The notes under the pieces were generated by a model that saw nothing but the letters and a program-made list of their open reading frames with translations, was not told the origin of the DNA and did not search any database. 64,000 nucleotides of DNA. Origin: Monodelphis domestica (taxonomy: Eukaryota > Chordata > Mammalia > Didelphimorphia > Didelphidae). How positions within the stretch are numbered: position 1 is the stretch's first letter; every line of letters starts with the position of its first letter. The stretch spans positions 446,028,462-446,092,461 of the forward strand of contig NC_077227.1 in NCBI RefSeq assembly GCF_027887165.1, in the 5' to 3' direction. Positions 30,074-64,000 of this stretch are shown here, in pieces. The position numbers and the translations under genes were made by a program.

Positions 30074-30561
30074 CCAGTTTTCTAAGAATAGAATAAGGAA
30101 TGTAAGAAGTGATCTAATATGAGAGGGTTTATAATTATAAATATAATGTAACAGGAGTACCAAAAGTACAATGGACTGGATTGGCAAAACAAAATAGAGA
30201 TATGGGAGGGGTAAGGATAGCAGGCAAAGATAATTTTGAGTTGTTCTGAATTACAGAGATTCAGAGAGAAGTTTTCCAGCTACTTTTCAGAAACCTTAGG
30301 CAGTTCTACCCAGTTTTCAGGAAGGCTTTGGATTTAATTTAATTTAAATTTGGATTTAATTGGAAAGGTCTGGATCCTTGATGGGCATGGAACTATAATC
30401 ACTCTTCTCTTTAGCTCATCAACCCCAAATCCCTAACACTTAGTAAAACTCTAGTCCTAAACCAAAGTGCTAAACTGTGGTTTATTCACTAATTCTCCTG
30501 CTTCAGCACTGACAGCCTAATCTAGACCTAAATTCGAATATACTGCTATTATTTGTTTGGA
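30074..30561. other. Unassigned intergenic sequence
   Basis: No gene or named repeat was recognised. Confidence 0.3.
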
Positions 30562-30574
30562 AAAGAAACCTTTA

Positions 30575-30775
30575 GGGGCAGCTGGGTGGCTCAGTGGATG
30601 GAGAGCCAGGCCTAGAGATGGGAGGTGCTAGGTTCAAATGTAACCTCAGACCCTTCCTAGCTATGTGACTCTGGACAAATCCCTTAATCCCCAAAGCCCA
30701 GCCCTTACCACTCTTCTGCCTTGGAACCAATACACAGTGTTGATTCTAAGGCAGAAGGTAAGGGTTTAAAAAAAA
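30575..30775 (+). mobile_element. tRNA-derived SINE (SINE1/WSINE-type) with 13-bp target duplication
   Basis: Full-length sense copy. The 13-bp flank AAAGAAACCTTTA is perfect on both sides (30562-30574 and 30776-30788), which points to a relatively recent L1-driven insertion. Confidence 0.93.
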
Positions 30776-30788
30776 AAAGAAACCTTTA

Positions 30789-31135
30789 ACGAGAATGGGC
30801 TTAATCAAGGGGAAATAGCACCGATTTTGGAGTCTCCATGTTTGGTTCTGCCACTTAATACTTCTTGTGCCCTCTTTGTCCAGTTTCCTCACTGGTAAAC
30901 TGAAGTGTTTGGACTGGTTGCTTTGTGAAGTCTCTTCCAGACTTAGAGATGTTCCTCTAACATCCCTGAAGTGGTATAGTGCCGTGGAAAGGGCTTTAGA
31001 AATCAAAGAACCCAAGTTCGAATCCTAGCTCGGCCACTGAGCGATATTGGCCAAGTGACTTTATAAGCTTCAAATTTGAGGGGGGGACTGTAATCCGACA
31101 GGATCAGGCTAGATAAATTCCAGTGTCCTTGCCAC
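30789..31135 (+). mobile_element. Two MIR/THER-type CORE-SINE remnants just upstream of HEATR3
   Basis: 30800-30940 has 'ttggttctgccacttaatacttcttg...gtccagtttcctcactggtaaactgaagtg'. 30965-31130 has 'gtggtatagtgccgtggaaagggctttagaaatcaaagaacccaagttcgaatcctagctc', a clear tRNA-like head. Both are in sense orientation and end about 50-250 bp before the GC-rich HEATR3 promoter. Confidence 0.7.
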
Positions 31136-31185
31136 TTCTATCATTCTTAAAATCCTAACTTCTACCTACAAAATCCTATGGGCTT

Positions 31186-31429
31186 TTGGGACCAAATTCT
31201 GTCTCCGCCCACTTCCTACTGCCTCTCCTCTACGCCTGCGTGCTCTCTGCGCCTTCAGCCCCAGCCCCCATCTGCCCTTCACGCCACGCTTGCGCACTGT
31301 TTCTCATGTGTGCTCTGAGGTTCTTTACGGCGGATCCAGCTGAACTTCTTGAGGTTAGCAAGTTTGGTTTCCGACCCTTTCGGTTGTCCTGTCCACAGAT
31401 TCCCACATCTCCCAACCGGCGCTGCAGCC
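31186..31429 (+). promoter_or_regulatory. HEATR3: HEATR3 promoter and 5' UTR
   Basis: The GC/CpG level rises here and stays high to about 32000. A GC box-like CTCCGCCCAC lies near 31201-31210 and an NRF1-like TTGCGCACT near 31290-31298. CpG-containing blocks such as 'tacggcgg' precede the start codon. No TATA box. The start site was not determined. Confidence 0.6.
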
Positions 31430-56098
<24,669 letters not shown>

Positions 56099-56194
56099 GT
56101 AAATGTTTAAGCTGTATTGTGAAAGTTAGCCTTAATCTAAATTTTTAAGGGTCAGAGAATTAGGATTGTTGACAAACCAGCCTGCAAATTTAAT

Positions 56195-56830
56195 CAACCA
56201 ATAGGCTTTTTAAGTGCTTGCTATGTGCCAATCACTGAAGAAGGAGAGCACATGATTAAGAAAATTAGTTTAAAAAACCCTCATGGAAGGTTTAAGTGGT
56301 CTCTCAGAATTTGTATTCTAAGAATAGAAGATAGTCAGGGCAAAAGCACAGAGGTGGGAGATGGAGAATTGTGTACAAGGAGCAGAGACAAGACAGTTTG
56401 GCAGGGTCACAATTTGGGATAAGAAGTAATGCTCATTGAATCCAGAAAGATAGGTTATAAAAGGCTTTAAAAACTAAAACAGGAGGGGGCAGCTGGGTAG
56501 CTCAGTGGATTGAGAGCCAGACCTAGAGATGAGAGGTCCTAGATTCAAATTTGGCCTCAGACACTTCCCAGCTGTATGACCTGGGCAAGTCACTTAACCC
56601 CCCATTGCCTAGCTCTTACCACTCTTCTGCCTTGGAGCCAATACACAGTATTGACTCCAAGACGGAAGGTAAGGGTCTAAAAATAAATAAAAATAAAAGC
56701 TAAAACAGGAGTCTATATTTTATCCTAAGGACCAACAGAAGCCAGTAGAATTTTATTTAAAAGTCACTTTGAGCTGGGCTAAAGTGATCAAATGAGATGC
56801 TGATAGGAACATGGAGAAACAAGCCTAATA
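56195..56830 (-). mobile_element. L2 LINE, antisense, split by a SINE
   Basis: The left part 'taagtgcttgctatgtgccaatcactgaag' and 'gataggttataaaaggctttaaaaac' and the right part 'aaaacaggagtctatattttatcctaaggaccaacagaagccagtagaattttat' join across the SINE at 56485-56699 as one antisense L2. Confidence 0.6.
56485..56699 (+). mobile_element. tRNA-derived SINE (SINE1/WSINE-type) with perfect 12-bp target duplication
   Basis: Full-length sense copy. The flank CTAAAACAGGAG is perfect (56473-56484 and 56700-56711). The tail hairpin (ccttggagccaatacacagtattgactccaagacgg) is followed by an AATAAA-type A-rich tail. Its head and core read close to what the other copies suggest as consensus. Confidence 0.94.
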
Positions 56831-56864
56831 TTACATTGCTAGAGCAGCTATGAATTTTCCTTTT

Positions 56865-58110
56865 TTTTTCTTTTTCTTTTTAGAAAACTAGATGGAATTA
56901 TATATTAAGAGCTGTAAAGCTATTCATGCTTATTGACCTAGAGATCCCATTACTAGGAGTAGGCCCTAAAAGCTTTTAAATTTATTATGGTTGGACTGAA
57001 TATATTTAATTGGTGGTCACCAGGGATTTAATTTCTAAATTCCAAAATGAATTACTAAGGTAGAATGGAATTTATGTAGTTTATTTTTACAATAGAGGGA
57101 AGATATTAAGGAAGAGAGAAAAGGAGAGAGAGGGAGAGAGAGCTCTGGCTTCCTCAGAGCCAGATAGAAATTCTAGGTCCCAGCCTGGGGAAAGGAGTCT
57201 CAAGATGATGGGACTTTCCCAGAGGTTCATACCTCCAGAGAGGACAAGGAAACTAAGTCAGCCTTTCACTCATCATGGTGACCATCTAAAAGGAAGTAGT
57301 CTGAGGTCGGTACGATCTCCTCCAGGGGTCCAGTTCCACAGCCAAGTGTTTTCACTCCACGTCTGAGTGTCTGTCTTCTAGTCTCTCTTTCGAGTGACTC
57401 TTCTTCACTACAAGCCCAAGTGACAGATCTTGATTCCAGTCCAACTCCCAAGTGACTGAATCTTGATTGATCTTATCTTCATGTACCTCTGTTTCCTCTA
57501 TTTAAAGACCTTTTTCCGAGTCTTGTGTCACTTCCCCTAAATTTTATGTCTACCAATCACCGTAGACACTTCTCTCCAGGATTGCCCATTCTTTCACAGG
57601 TAGGTCACAGACCTTCCACTCAGTGTTTGAAATGGGTGTTCACATCTTTTGTGGTTAATTCACATCTTTTTGTGGTTAAAATCAGTAGATCTACTTTAAA
57701 TACTGGGTTTACACTTTGGGGATTAAAATCTAAAAATAGATAGGGGATTACAATTTTATCTTCACTATCAAGGAAGAGCTAAATACCTTCATTGTTACAA
57801 TCAGGAGATAGCTAAATCCAGTCTTCACAAAGCATTATTGAAAAGGTAAAAAGCTATGTAGGAAAATATTTATGGAAACTTTGTTTATTATGACAAAATA
57901 ACTAAAAATAACAAATGCAATGAATGAGAGAAATGGCTGAATAGATTGTGAAATGTAATTGGAATGACAAATATTGGAAATATAAAGAAAATTAGAGAAA
58001 TTGAGTTGAAAAGAGAATATATACCATGATTACATTTTAAAAAAAAAACAGCCACAAAAAGTATCCAAATAAAACAAATCCAAAGGGAACTCAAAAGCAG
58101 AGGATGCTTA
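56865..58110 (+). mobile_element. Old L1 LINE ORF2 C-terminus, split by an LTR
   Basis: The left part 'gctattcatgcttattgacctagagatcccattactaggagtaggccctaaaagc' is the 'FDPAI.LLG' region. After the LTR, 'taggaaaatatttatggaaactttgtttattatgacaaaataac' and the tail-ward blocks continue the same order. The frame is decayed. Confidence 0.6.
56975..57829 (-). mobile_element. LTR fossil, family A (copy 4), in HEATR3 intron 11
   Basis: About 850 bp, antisense, sharing ends and internal blocks with the LTR at 9242-10037. A GA-rich run lies at 57110-57140. 'aaagc' at the left L1 edge and 'aagc' at the right may be the target duplication; the exact left end is uncertain. No internal retroviral sequence was seen. 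Confidence 0.6.
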
Positions 58111-58300
58111 TATTAGTATACATATATAATTTACATATCTTAAAAGCAAATTGTAAAATAATGTGGAGTTTGTGTTCTTATACATAATCTTTTTTATGCA
58201 TTTGTTTAGCGAAATGTTCTTTGGTGGTGGTGGTTATTAAGTATATAATTTAAAAAGTCATGGGGCATTAAGCGCATAGAATGGGCTGAAATAGGGAAAA
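58111..58300 (+). other. HEATR3 intron 11 sequence without recognised features
   Basis: AT-rich; nothing recognised. Confidence 0.35.
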
Positions 58301-58304
58301 ATCC

Positions 58305-58440
58305 AAGGCAGGGAAATCAGTTTAGGAAGCTATTGCAGTAATTAAGGCAGGAGGTAACAAGGGCCTGTTGTGTAAAGGAAGAAAAGCAATTGGATAGAGA
58401 GGAGTGTAACAAACGCAGTTGATAATCTGATGGAGCATGG
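58305..58440 (-). mobile_element. L2 LINE fragment, antisense
   Basis: 'ggaagctattgcagtaattaaggcaggaggtaacaagggcctg' is the antisense L2 block ('...LVQALITSCLDYCNSLL' type). Confidence 0.6.
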
Positions 58441-58565
58441 ACCCTTTCTGACAATATTTTTAAATTCATAAAATAAAATACCCTGGATTATAAAGGAAAC
58501 CAATTATGTTGAAATACAGTTATCAAAATTACTTCCTGGGTCTCAAATTAGGAATCCCTGTGGTA
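58428..58565. mobile_element. Possible hAT-type MITE remnant (tentative)
   Basis: 'ggaccctttctgacaatatttttaaattcataaaataaaata...tatgttgaaatacagttatcaaaatta...gggtctcaaattaggaatccctg' resembles a mammalian repeat whose ends read 'gggattcctaa..tgagaccc'. Without clear inverted ends or a target duplication the class is uncertain. Confidence 0.3.
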
Positions 58566-58899
58566 ACGGGAGAATCTAGAAATGGCAGTGGAGAGCAATG
58601 AATATTCCAACTCCCCTTCTTGGACTAGTTTGTTCAGTGGTGTAAATGAAAGTACAGCCAGTGATAGGGAGGACTACTGACAGAGTGAGAGAGACTTACA
58701 GTCAGAGCTAGTAAAGAAGAGTGATAGGAAGAGTTATTGGACAAAAGGAGATCTGTTGAGAATGGACTAGGAATTTCAAGGAGCACAATGGAAGGAGTTG
58801 GCAACTAGCACTGGACTCAGTAGTTTGAAAAAAGTAGCTGTTCTTTAGGTTATCTCTTTAATTGGTAAGGACTTTTAAAGGACATTTTTAGAGTTTTTA
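58566..58899 (+). other. HEATR3 intron 11 sequence without recognised features
   Basis: Possibly decayed antisense L2 in part ('tggaatgtgac'-like wording is missing), but no call is supported. Confidence 0.3.
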
Positions 58900-59590
58900 T
58901 GGTTCTTTCCATTTCTGTTGTAGATCGTTACCATGTATATTGTTTTCTTGGCTGTATTCACTTAATTTTGCTTCAGGTTCATGTATTGTTTAGTTTCATG
59001 ATTCTTTGTATTAATTCCATTTGTTAATTTTTACTGTATTAATTTCCATTTGTTATTTTTTACATTACTGTAATAGTTTATTACATTCATAGACCACAGT
59101 TTGTTAAGCCATTAACAATGGGCATTTCCTTTGTTCCAATTCTTTGCTATCACAAAAAGTGCTGCTTTAAATATTTTTGGATATGTGAAGATTTTCTTCT
59201 TTTCAGTGGTTTCTTTGGGATATAAGGCTAGTATGCCTTTGACTATGGGTTAAAGGGTGTGGATATTTTAGACACTTCATGATTCTAAGTAGCTTTTTAA
59301 AATGGATGTACTGATCCACAGTTCTACCAACTTCTTTACCTTATTTATAAGCACTTCTTTGCCTATTTTCCCACAACTCTTTCAACATGACTATTCCCAT
59401 CTTTTGTCATTTTTGCCAGTTTTCGGCAAAACAACCTGAATTGTTTTGAATTACACTTCTCTTATTATATTAGTTGGAATATTCTTTCATATGGTTAGTA
59501 ATTTGACATTTTTCTGTGAACTGATGGTTTATACCCTGGACCATTTCATCTCTTGGAGAATGGCTTTGGTCAGGATTTTTTATAAAAGGG
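58900..59590 (-). mobile_element. Old L1 LINE ORF2 C-terminus, antisense
   Basis: 'gtttattacattcatagaccacagtttgttaagccattaacaatgggcatttcctttgttccaattctttgctatcacaaaaagtgctgc' and 'gatccacagttctaccaac' mirror the antisense L1 blocks at 33480-33720. Strongly diverged. Confidence 0.75.
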
Positions 59591-59649
59591 CAAATTAGTC
59601 AATAGGCTACAAATTAAATAAATTCCCTTACTCTGTGTTTTGCTGCTTT

Positions 59650-59885
59650 ATTAGAACAAGCACTAGATTTGAAGTCAAAATGCCTGGGTTTTTTAATCCT
59701 TCCTCTGCCATTTAGAACTTGCATGATCTTGGGTAAAATCAGTGAAATTTGGTCTTCAGTTACAAAATCTTTAAAATAAGGGGTTTAGATTAGATGATCC
59801 TTAAAAAATCACATAATCCTACTTGTATCCTAGAATTCATATGTAGCTTTGACTGATAGCACTACATAAATGTTAAATATCCCTT
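59650..59885 (+). mobile_element. MIR/THER-type CORE-SINE, decayed
   Basis: 'aacaagcactagatttgaagtcaaaatgcctgggttttttaatccttcctctgccatttagaacttgcatgatcttggg' and 'taaaataaggggtttagattagatgatcc' keep the MIR order in sense orientation. Confidence 0.7.
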
Positions 59886-60748
59886 GCTATCATTATTTAT
59901 TACCAGCCATAGCTTATGGCATTTTGAGAATTTATTTTATATTGTATTTTATAGTCTGAATTTAATGTGAATTGTAATCAAGCCTGATAGAACATAAAAC
60001 CATGCAGATTTAATTCAACAAGGATATATAAATGCATATTACAATGCTACCCATTTGTGTTTCAAACAGGTAAATTTACTACTTCATGGAAGATAATTTT
60101 AATTTAATTGTGGGCTGGAAAGATTAATCAGGGATGTTATTACAATTAAACTATTTTATTTGGGAAAAACAAATGATTTAAGAATTGTTTAAATTGTAAT
60201 CAGGCCACTTATTTGAGCCACTGTTCTCAATAATAAGTAATGCACAAAAACTAATAACACAAGATAGAGAATCACAAGTAGTTTTTTGAAAAGTAGACTG
60301 TCACCTAAAATTTCAGTTTATTTATTGATCAAAAATTTGCATCCTATATCTTATACCTTTCACCCATACTTTCCTCCTTTTTTTGCCCTGGCTTTAACCA
60401 CCTTATTATCCTTTAGTAAACTACAGAAATTAGAATGAGTCAGATGGAAAATTCACATATTGTATTGGTCAGAAGTATTTTTGCAGGAGTTGTGTAGCAA
60501 TGTAACAGTGGTGTGTTTTTGTCTACTTCCTCCAACAGTTTGCACAGGTAAAATTACAACTTGAGTGTAAAGGTCATGAGTACCGTTAACATAGTTATAC
60601 ATTCAGTATATATTTGAGAATGGAAAGATCTTTTTTCAATTACTATGTAATTGGATCTTAAATTATTTAATTTCTAGACGCATTTAAAGTATTTTTTAAA
60701 ACTTTGAGGCATTTGCTCTTTTCCACTTCATTGTTGAAAATATGCAGA
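59886..60748 (+). other. HEATR3 intron 11 sequence without recognised features
   Basis: AT-rich; no gene, exon or named repeat recognised. Confidence 0.4.
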
Positions 60749-60751
60749 ATC

Positions 60752-63700
60752 AGGGGATGGAGCCAAGATGGTAGAAGAGGTACCTATAGGCTCATCTGAT
60801 CTCTACTAAATTTCCTTCCCCCCAAAAAACTGATATAAAGCCTCAGAATGAATCCTGGAGCAGCATAACCCACAAGAAGGCAAGGTGAAGTAATTTTTCA
60901 GCCTAAAAGAACTTAGAAGGCCTAGTGCACTGGGGTGGAGGTAGAGTACAATGTTCCAAGGCAAGCCCCACTGGAGCAACAGGTTGTGAGTGCAGCTGAA
61001 GCAGCAGCAAAAGCTTCTGCAACTTTCAGCCATATGTGTATAAGAAAGTGTTTTACAACTGGGCAGAAGGAAATTATAGGAGTTCCTTTGGAGGCTTTGG
61101 GTACAAGACTTTTGTCCCATAGTCTGTACACAAAACCAGGTCACAGAATGTGTGTGTGATCTCAGGGTGAAAAGGAACACTAACAGATACCAGTGCTTGT
61201 AGTCATAGGGGAAATAGGGAACCCTGGTCACAATTCCAAGGGGAAAAAGAGAGGTGGGGGTTACTCACAGACCAGAGCACAATATGTTGAAAGAACTAAA
61301 AGTAGATAGATCCCCAGAGCCTGGTCTGAAGGTGGCTGCACAAAGAACTTGAAGCTTGCTTTAGTGCTCCCTTTTCCACACTTATAGAGCCCAACTTTTT
61401 TTTTTATTATTATTATTTTTAATTTTTTTAGTTTGGTCATTTCCAAACACTATTCATTGGAAACAAAGATCATTTTCTTTTCTTCCCTCCCCCCTCCCAC
61501 CACCTCTCCCATAGCCCACGTGTGATTCCATTGGGTATCGCATGTGTTCTTGATTCAAACCCATTTCCATGTTGTTGGTATTTGCATTAGAATGTTCATT
61601 TAGAGTCTTTCCTCAGTCATATCCCCTCCACCCTTGTATTCAAGCAGTTGCTTTTCATCGGTGTTTTTACTCCCACGGTTTATCCTTTGCTTGTGGATAG
61701 TGTTTTTTAGATCCCTGCAGATTGTTCAGGGACAATGCATCGCCACTAATGGAGAAGTCCATCACCTTTGATTGTACCACAGTGTATCAGTCTCTGTGTA
61801 AAATGTTTTCCTGGTTCTGTAGAGCCCAACTTTTAACAGTTTTTAAAAAAATTAAAATGAAAGCAGAAGCCTGGAAAATGAGTAAACAAACAAAAAAGAA
61901 ACTTGACATAGAAAGTTATTTTGGTGATAGGGAATACCAAAATACAAACTTGGAACAGAAGACAACAAAGTCAACACTACTGTATCCAAAGCCTCCAAGA
62001 AAAATATGGATTAGTCTCAAGTCCAAAAAGAATTAATAGAGGAGCTCAAAAAGAAATGTATAAATCAAATAAGAGAGGGAAATTGAGAAAGAAAAGAAGA
62101 AAAAATGGGAACAGAAATGAGAATAATACAGGAAAATCATGAAAAAAGAATCAACAACTTGGTAAAGGAGGCATAAAAAAAAACTGAAAAAAATTTAATA
62201 TCTTAAAAAACGGAATAGGCCAATTGGTAAAAGAGGCACAAAAATCCAATGAAGAATAGAACAACTTAGAAAAGCAGAATTGGCCCTTTGGGAAAAGGAA
62301 TATGTAAATTTAATGAGAAAAAGAACTCTTTTACAAAGTAGAATTGGACAAATGGAAAAAGAGGTACAATAGCTGACTCAAGAAAATCATGAAATTATTC
62401 CTTAGAAAATAGAATTGGGCAACTGGAAGCTAATAATTATGAGACATCAAGAAACAGAGTCAAAAGAATGAAAAAAATAGAAGAAAAATTATCTCACTAG
62501 AAAAAAAAAGTGATCTGAAAAATGAATTCAGATCATCTGAGAATTGTCAGGTCACCTGAAAGCCATGTTCAAAAAAGGAACTTGGACATTATCTTTCAAC
62601 AAATTATCAAGGAAAAGGGCCCTGATATTCCAAAACCAGAGGGGAAAATAGAAATTTAAAGAATCCATTGGTCACCTCCTGAAAGATACCAAAAGGATAA
62701 CTCCCAGGAATATTATAGTCAAATTCCAGAACTTCTAGGTCAAGGAGAAAATATTTCAAGCAGCCAAAAAGAAACAAAATATCATGGAGCTATAGTTGGG
62801 ATAACACAAGATTTAGCGTTTTCTAAATTAAAGGATTGGAAGGCCTGGAATATGATATTCCTGAAGGCAAAGGAGCTTCAACTAAGAATGACTTACTCAG
62901 CAAAACTGAGCATACTCCTTTAGGTGGGAAAATGGGTATTTAATAAAGGACTTTATTGCATTTCCTATTGAAAAGACCAGAACTGAATGGAAAATTTGAC
63001 TCAAGAAAAGCATAAAAATATAAATAGGAACGAGAATTCAGAAGCCATTCAACAAGGTTAAATTGTGTACATCCTTCCATGGGGAGATGATTCTCGTAAC
63101 TTCAAAGAACTTTGACAGAGGGCAGGGTGTGATTTGAATGACAATGGGATGATATAAAAAAAATTATGAGAACAGGGAATGCATTGGGAGGAGAAGGAAA
63201 GGAAAAACAAAATTGTAAACATGCATAAGAAAGGCATGAAAGATCAGTTTTACAGTGGAGAAGGAGTTGGGGAGAAAAGCATGTGAACCTTATTGCCATC
63301 AGAACTGGATCAATGAGGGAAGAACATACACAATCATTGAATATAGAAAGTTGTCTTATCCTACAGGAAAGTAGGAAGGGGAAGAGAAGGGAAGGGAGAG
63401 AGGCTAATAGAAAATCGTGGGTTGTGGAGGTCAAAAACTAAAGTGTAAATGGGACAGAGTAATATAATACACAGTAATCACAATGATGCAGAAATCTTTT
63501 ACAAGTCTAATAAAAGCTTCATTTCTTAAATGTATAGAGAAATTAGTTGAACATATAAGAATACAAGTAATTCTCCAATTAATAAATGGTCAAAAGATAT
63601 GGACAGGCAGTTATCAAAGTAATTGAAACTTTCTATAGTTGTACAAAAATAAAGCCCATAAATCACTTAATTAGAGAAATATAAATTAAAACAACTTTTG

Positions 63701-63925
63701 AGGTACCACCCCAAACCTATCAAATTGACTTATGACAGAAAAAGAAAAAGACAGAACTTGGAGGGAATATGGGAAAGTTGAGACACAAATAAATGCACTG
63801 TGGGGGAGTTGTGAACTGATTCAGTTATTTTGGAGAATAATTTGGGCCTATGCCCGAACAACTCTATATAGCCTTGGACCCTGCAATATCATTAGTACAT
63901 TTATTTTCCAAAGAGATAAAAAATG
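60752..63925 (+). mobile_element. HAL1-like (half-L1) element, split by a younger L1
   Basis: It starts 'ggggatggagccaagatggtagaagagg', the L1 5' UTR start signature. It passes through an ORF1 region (about 61850-62950; coiled-coil-type sequence, then 'aggataactcccaggaatattatagtcaaattccagaac') and an ORF1-ORF2 linker ('gggagatgattctcgtaacttc'). At about 63490-63530 it goes directly into the C-terminal part of ORF2 (NSPINKWSKDMDRQ, then CELIQLFW at 63730 onward). The endonuclease and reverse-transcriptase domains are absent. ORF1 is not open. About 2.75 kb without the 420-bp L1 insertion. Confidence 0.75.
61400..61819 (-). mobile_element. Short 5'-truncated L1 inside the HAL1-like element, 15-bp target duplication
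   Basis: Antisense L1 3' UTR and ORF2 end (same wording as 32968-33400) with a T-rich tail side. The flank TAGAGCCCAACTTTT is perfect (61385-61399 and 61820-61834), so this is a recent insertion into older sequence. Confidence 0.92.
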
Positions 63926-63938
63926 AAAAGGGGAAAGA

Positions 63939-63941
<3 letters not shown>

Positions 63942-63977
<36 letters not shown>

Positions 63978-64000
63978 ATATATATATATATATATATATA
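63942..64000. repeat. (CT)n then (TA)n microsatellite, running off the window
   Basis: CT dinucleotides from 63942 to about 63973, then TA dinucleotides to the last base. The tract continues beyond the window. Confidence 0.97.

Noticed and set aside
60806-61231. 141-codon minus-strand frame as a gene
   Set aside because: It is antisense to the 5' region of the HAL1-like element; composition and context fit a chance frame.
63102-63434. 110-codon minus-strand frame
   Set aside because: Antisense to the L1/HAL1 linker between ORF1 and ORF2; no protein likeness.

Overview
This is a vertebrate nuclear genomic window, most likely from a marsupial and probably a didelphid opossum such as Monodelphis. 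The evidence is its interspersed repeats. L1 copies have the marsupial-type ORF2 end and 3' UTR. A tRNA-derived SINE with the head 'gggcagctgggtggctcagtgg' recurs about a dozen times. MIR/THER-type CORE-SINEs and L2 are abundant, and there are hAT MITEs, one of them SPIN-like. Repeat family names are from memory and were not checked against a library.

Two host genes lie head to tail on the + strand, in the same order as on human 16q12. CNEP1R1 (TMEM188) is complete: six coding exons from 12016 to 22426 encode 125 residues. It follows a GC-rich, CCAAT-containing promoter. HEATR3 is 3'-truncated by the window: eleven coding exons from 31430 to 56098 encode the first 499 residues plus the first base of the next codon. 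The remaining exons were not found before position 64000. The exon boundaries listed give uninterrupted reading frames with GT-AG junctions. CNEP1R1 intron 4 (104 nt) has the hallmarks of a U12-type (minor spliceosome) intron.

Layout: 1-11.6 kb is intergenic and repeat-dense: an L1 3' end, LTR fossils including a pair of LTRs 3.2 kb apart, an L1 split by a solo LTR, a hAT MITE, CORE-SINEs and L2. 11.6-23.9 kb is CNEP1R1 with a ~1.5 kb 3' UTR. 23.9-31.2 kb is intergenic, holding a long antisense L2 split by an LTR fragment, old antisense L1, two full SINEs with target-site duplications, and CORE-SINEs up to the HEATR3 promoter. 31.2-56.1 kb is the HEATR3 body. Its intron 2 carries a 3.1 kb antisense L1 with an open reverse-transcriptase stretch. 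Its intron 7 carries a SPIN-like hAT MITE, a CTAT microsatellite and possible retrocopy tails. 56.1-64 kb is HEATR3 intron 11: a SINE, an L1 split by an LTR, antisense L1, and a HAL1-like (half-L1) element that was itself hit by a later L1.

The two genes are not known to act in one pathway. CNEP1R1 is the membrane regulatory subunit of the CTDNEP1 phosphatase, which controls lipins at the ER/nuclear envelope. HEATR3 is the Syo1-type import chaperone for ribosomal proteins uL18 and uL5. I found no previously undescribed biological system. The most interesting items are the U12-type intron, the SPIN-like transposon with a perfect 8-bp target duplication, the HAL1-like element, and the hairpin-tailed SINE family.
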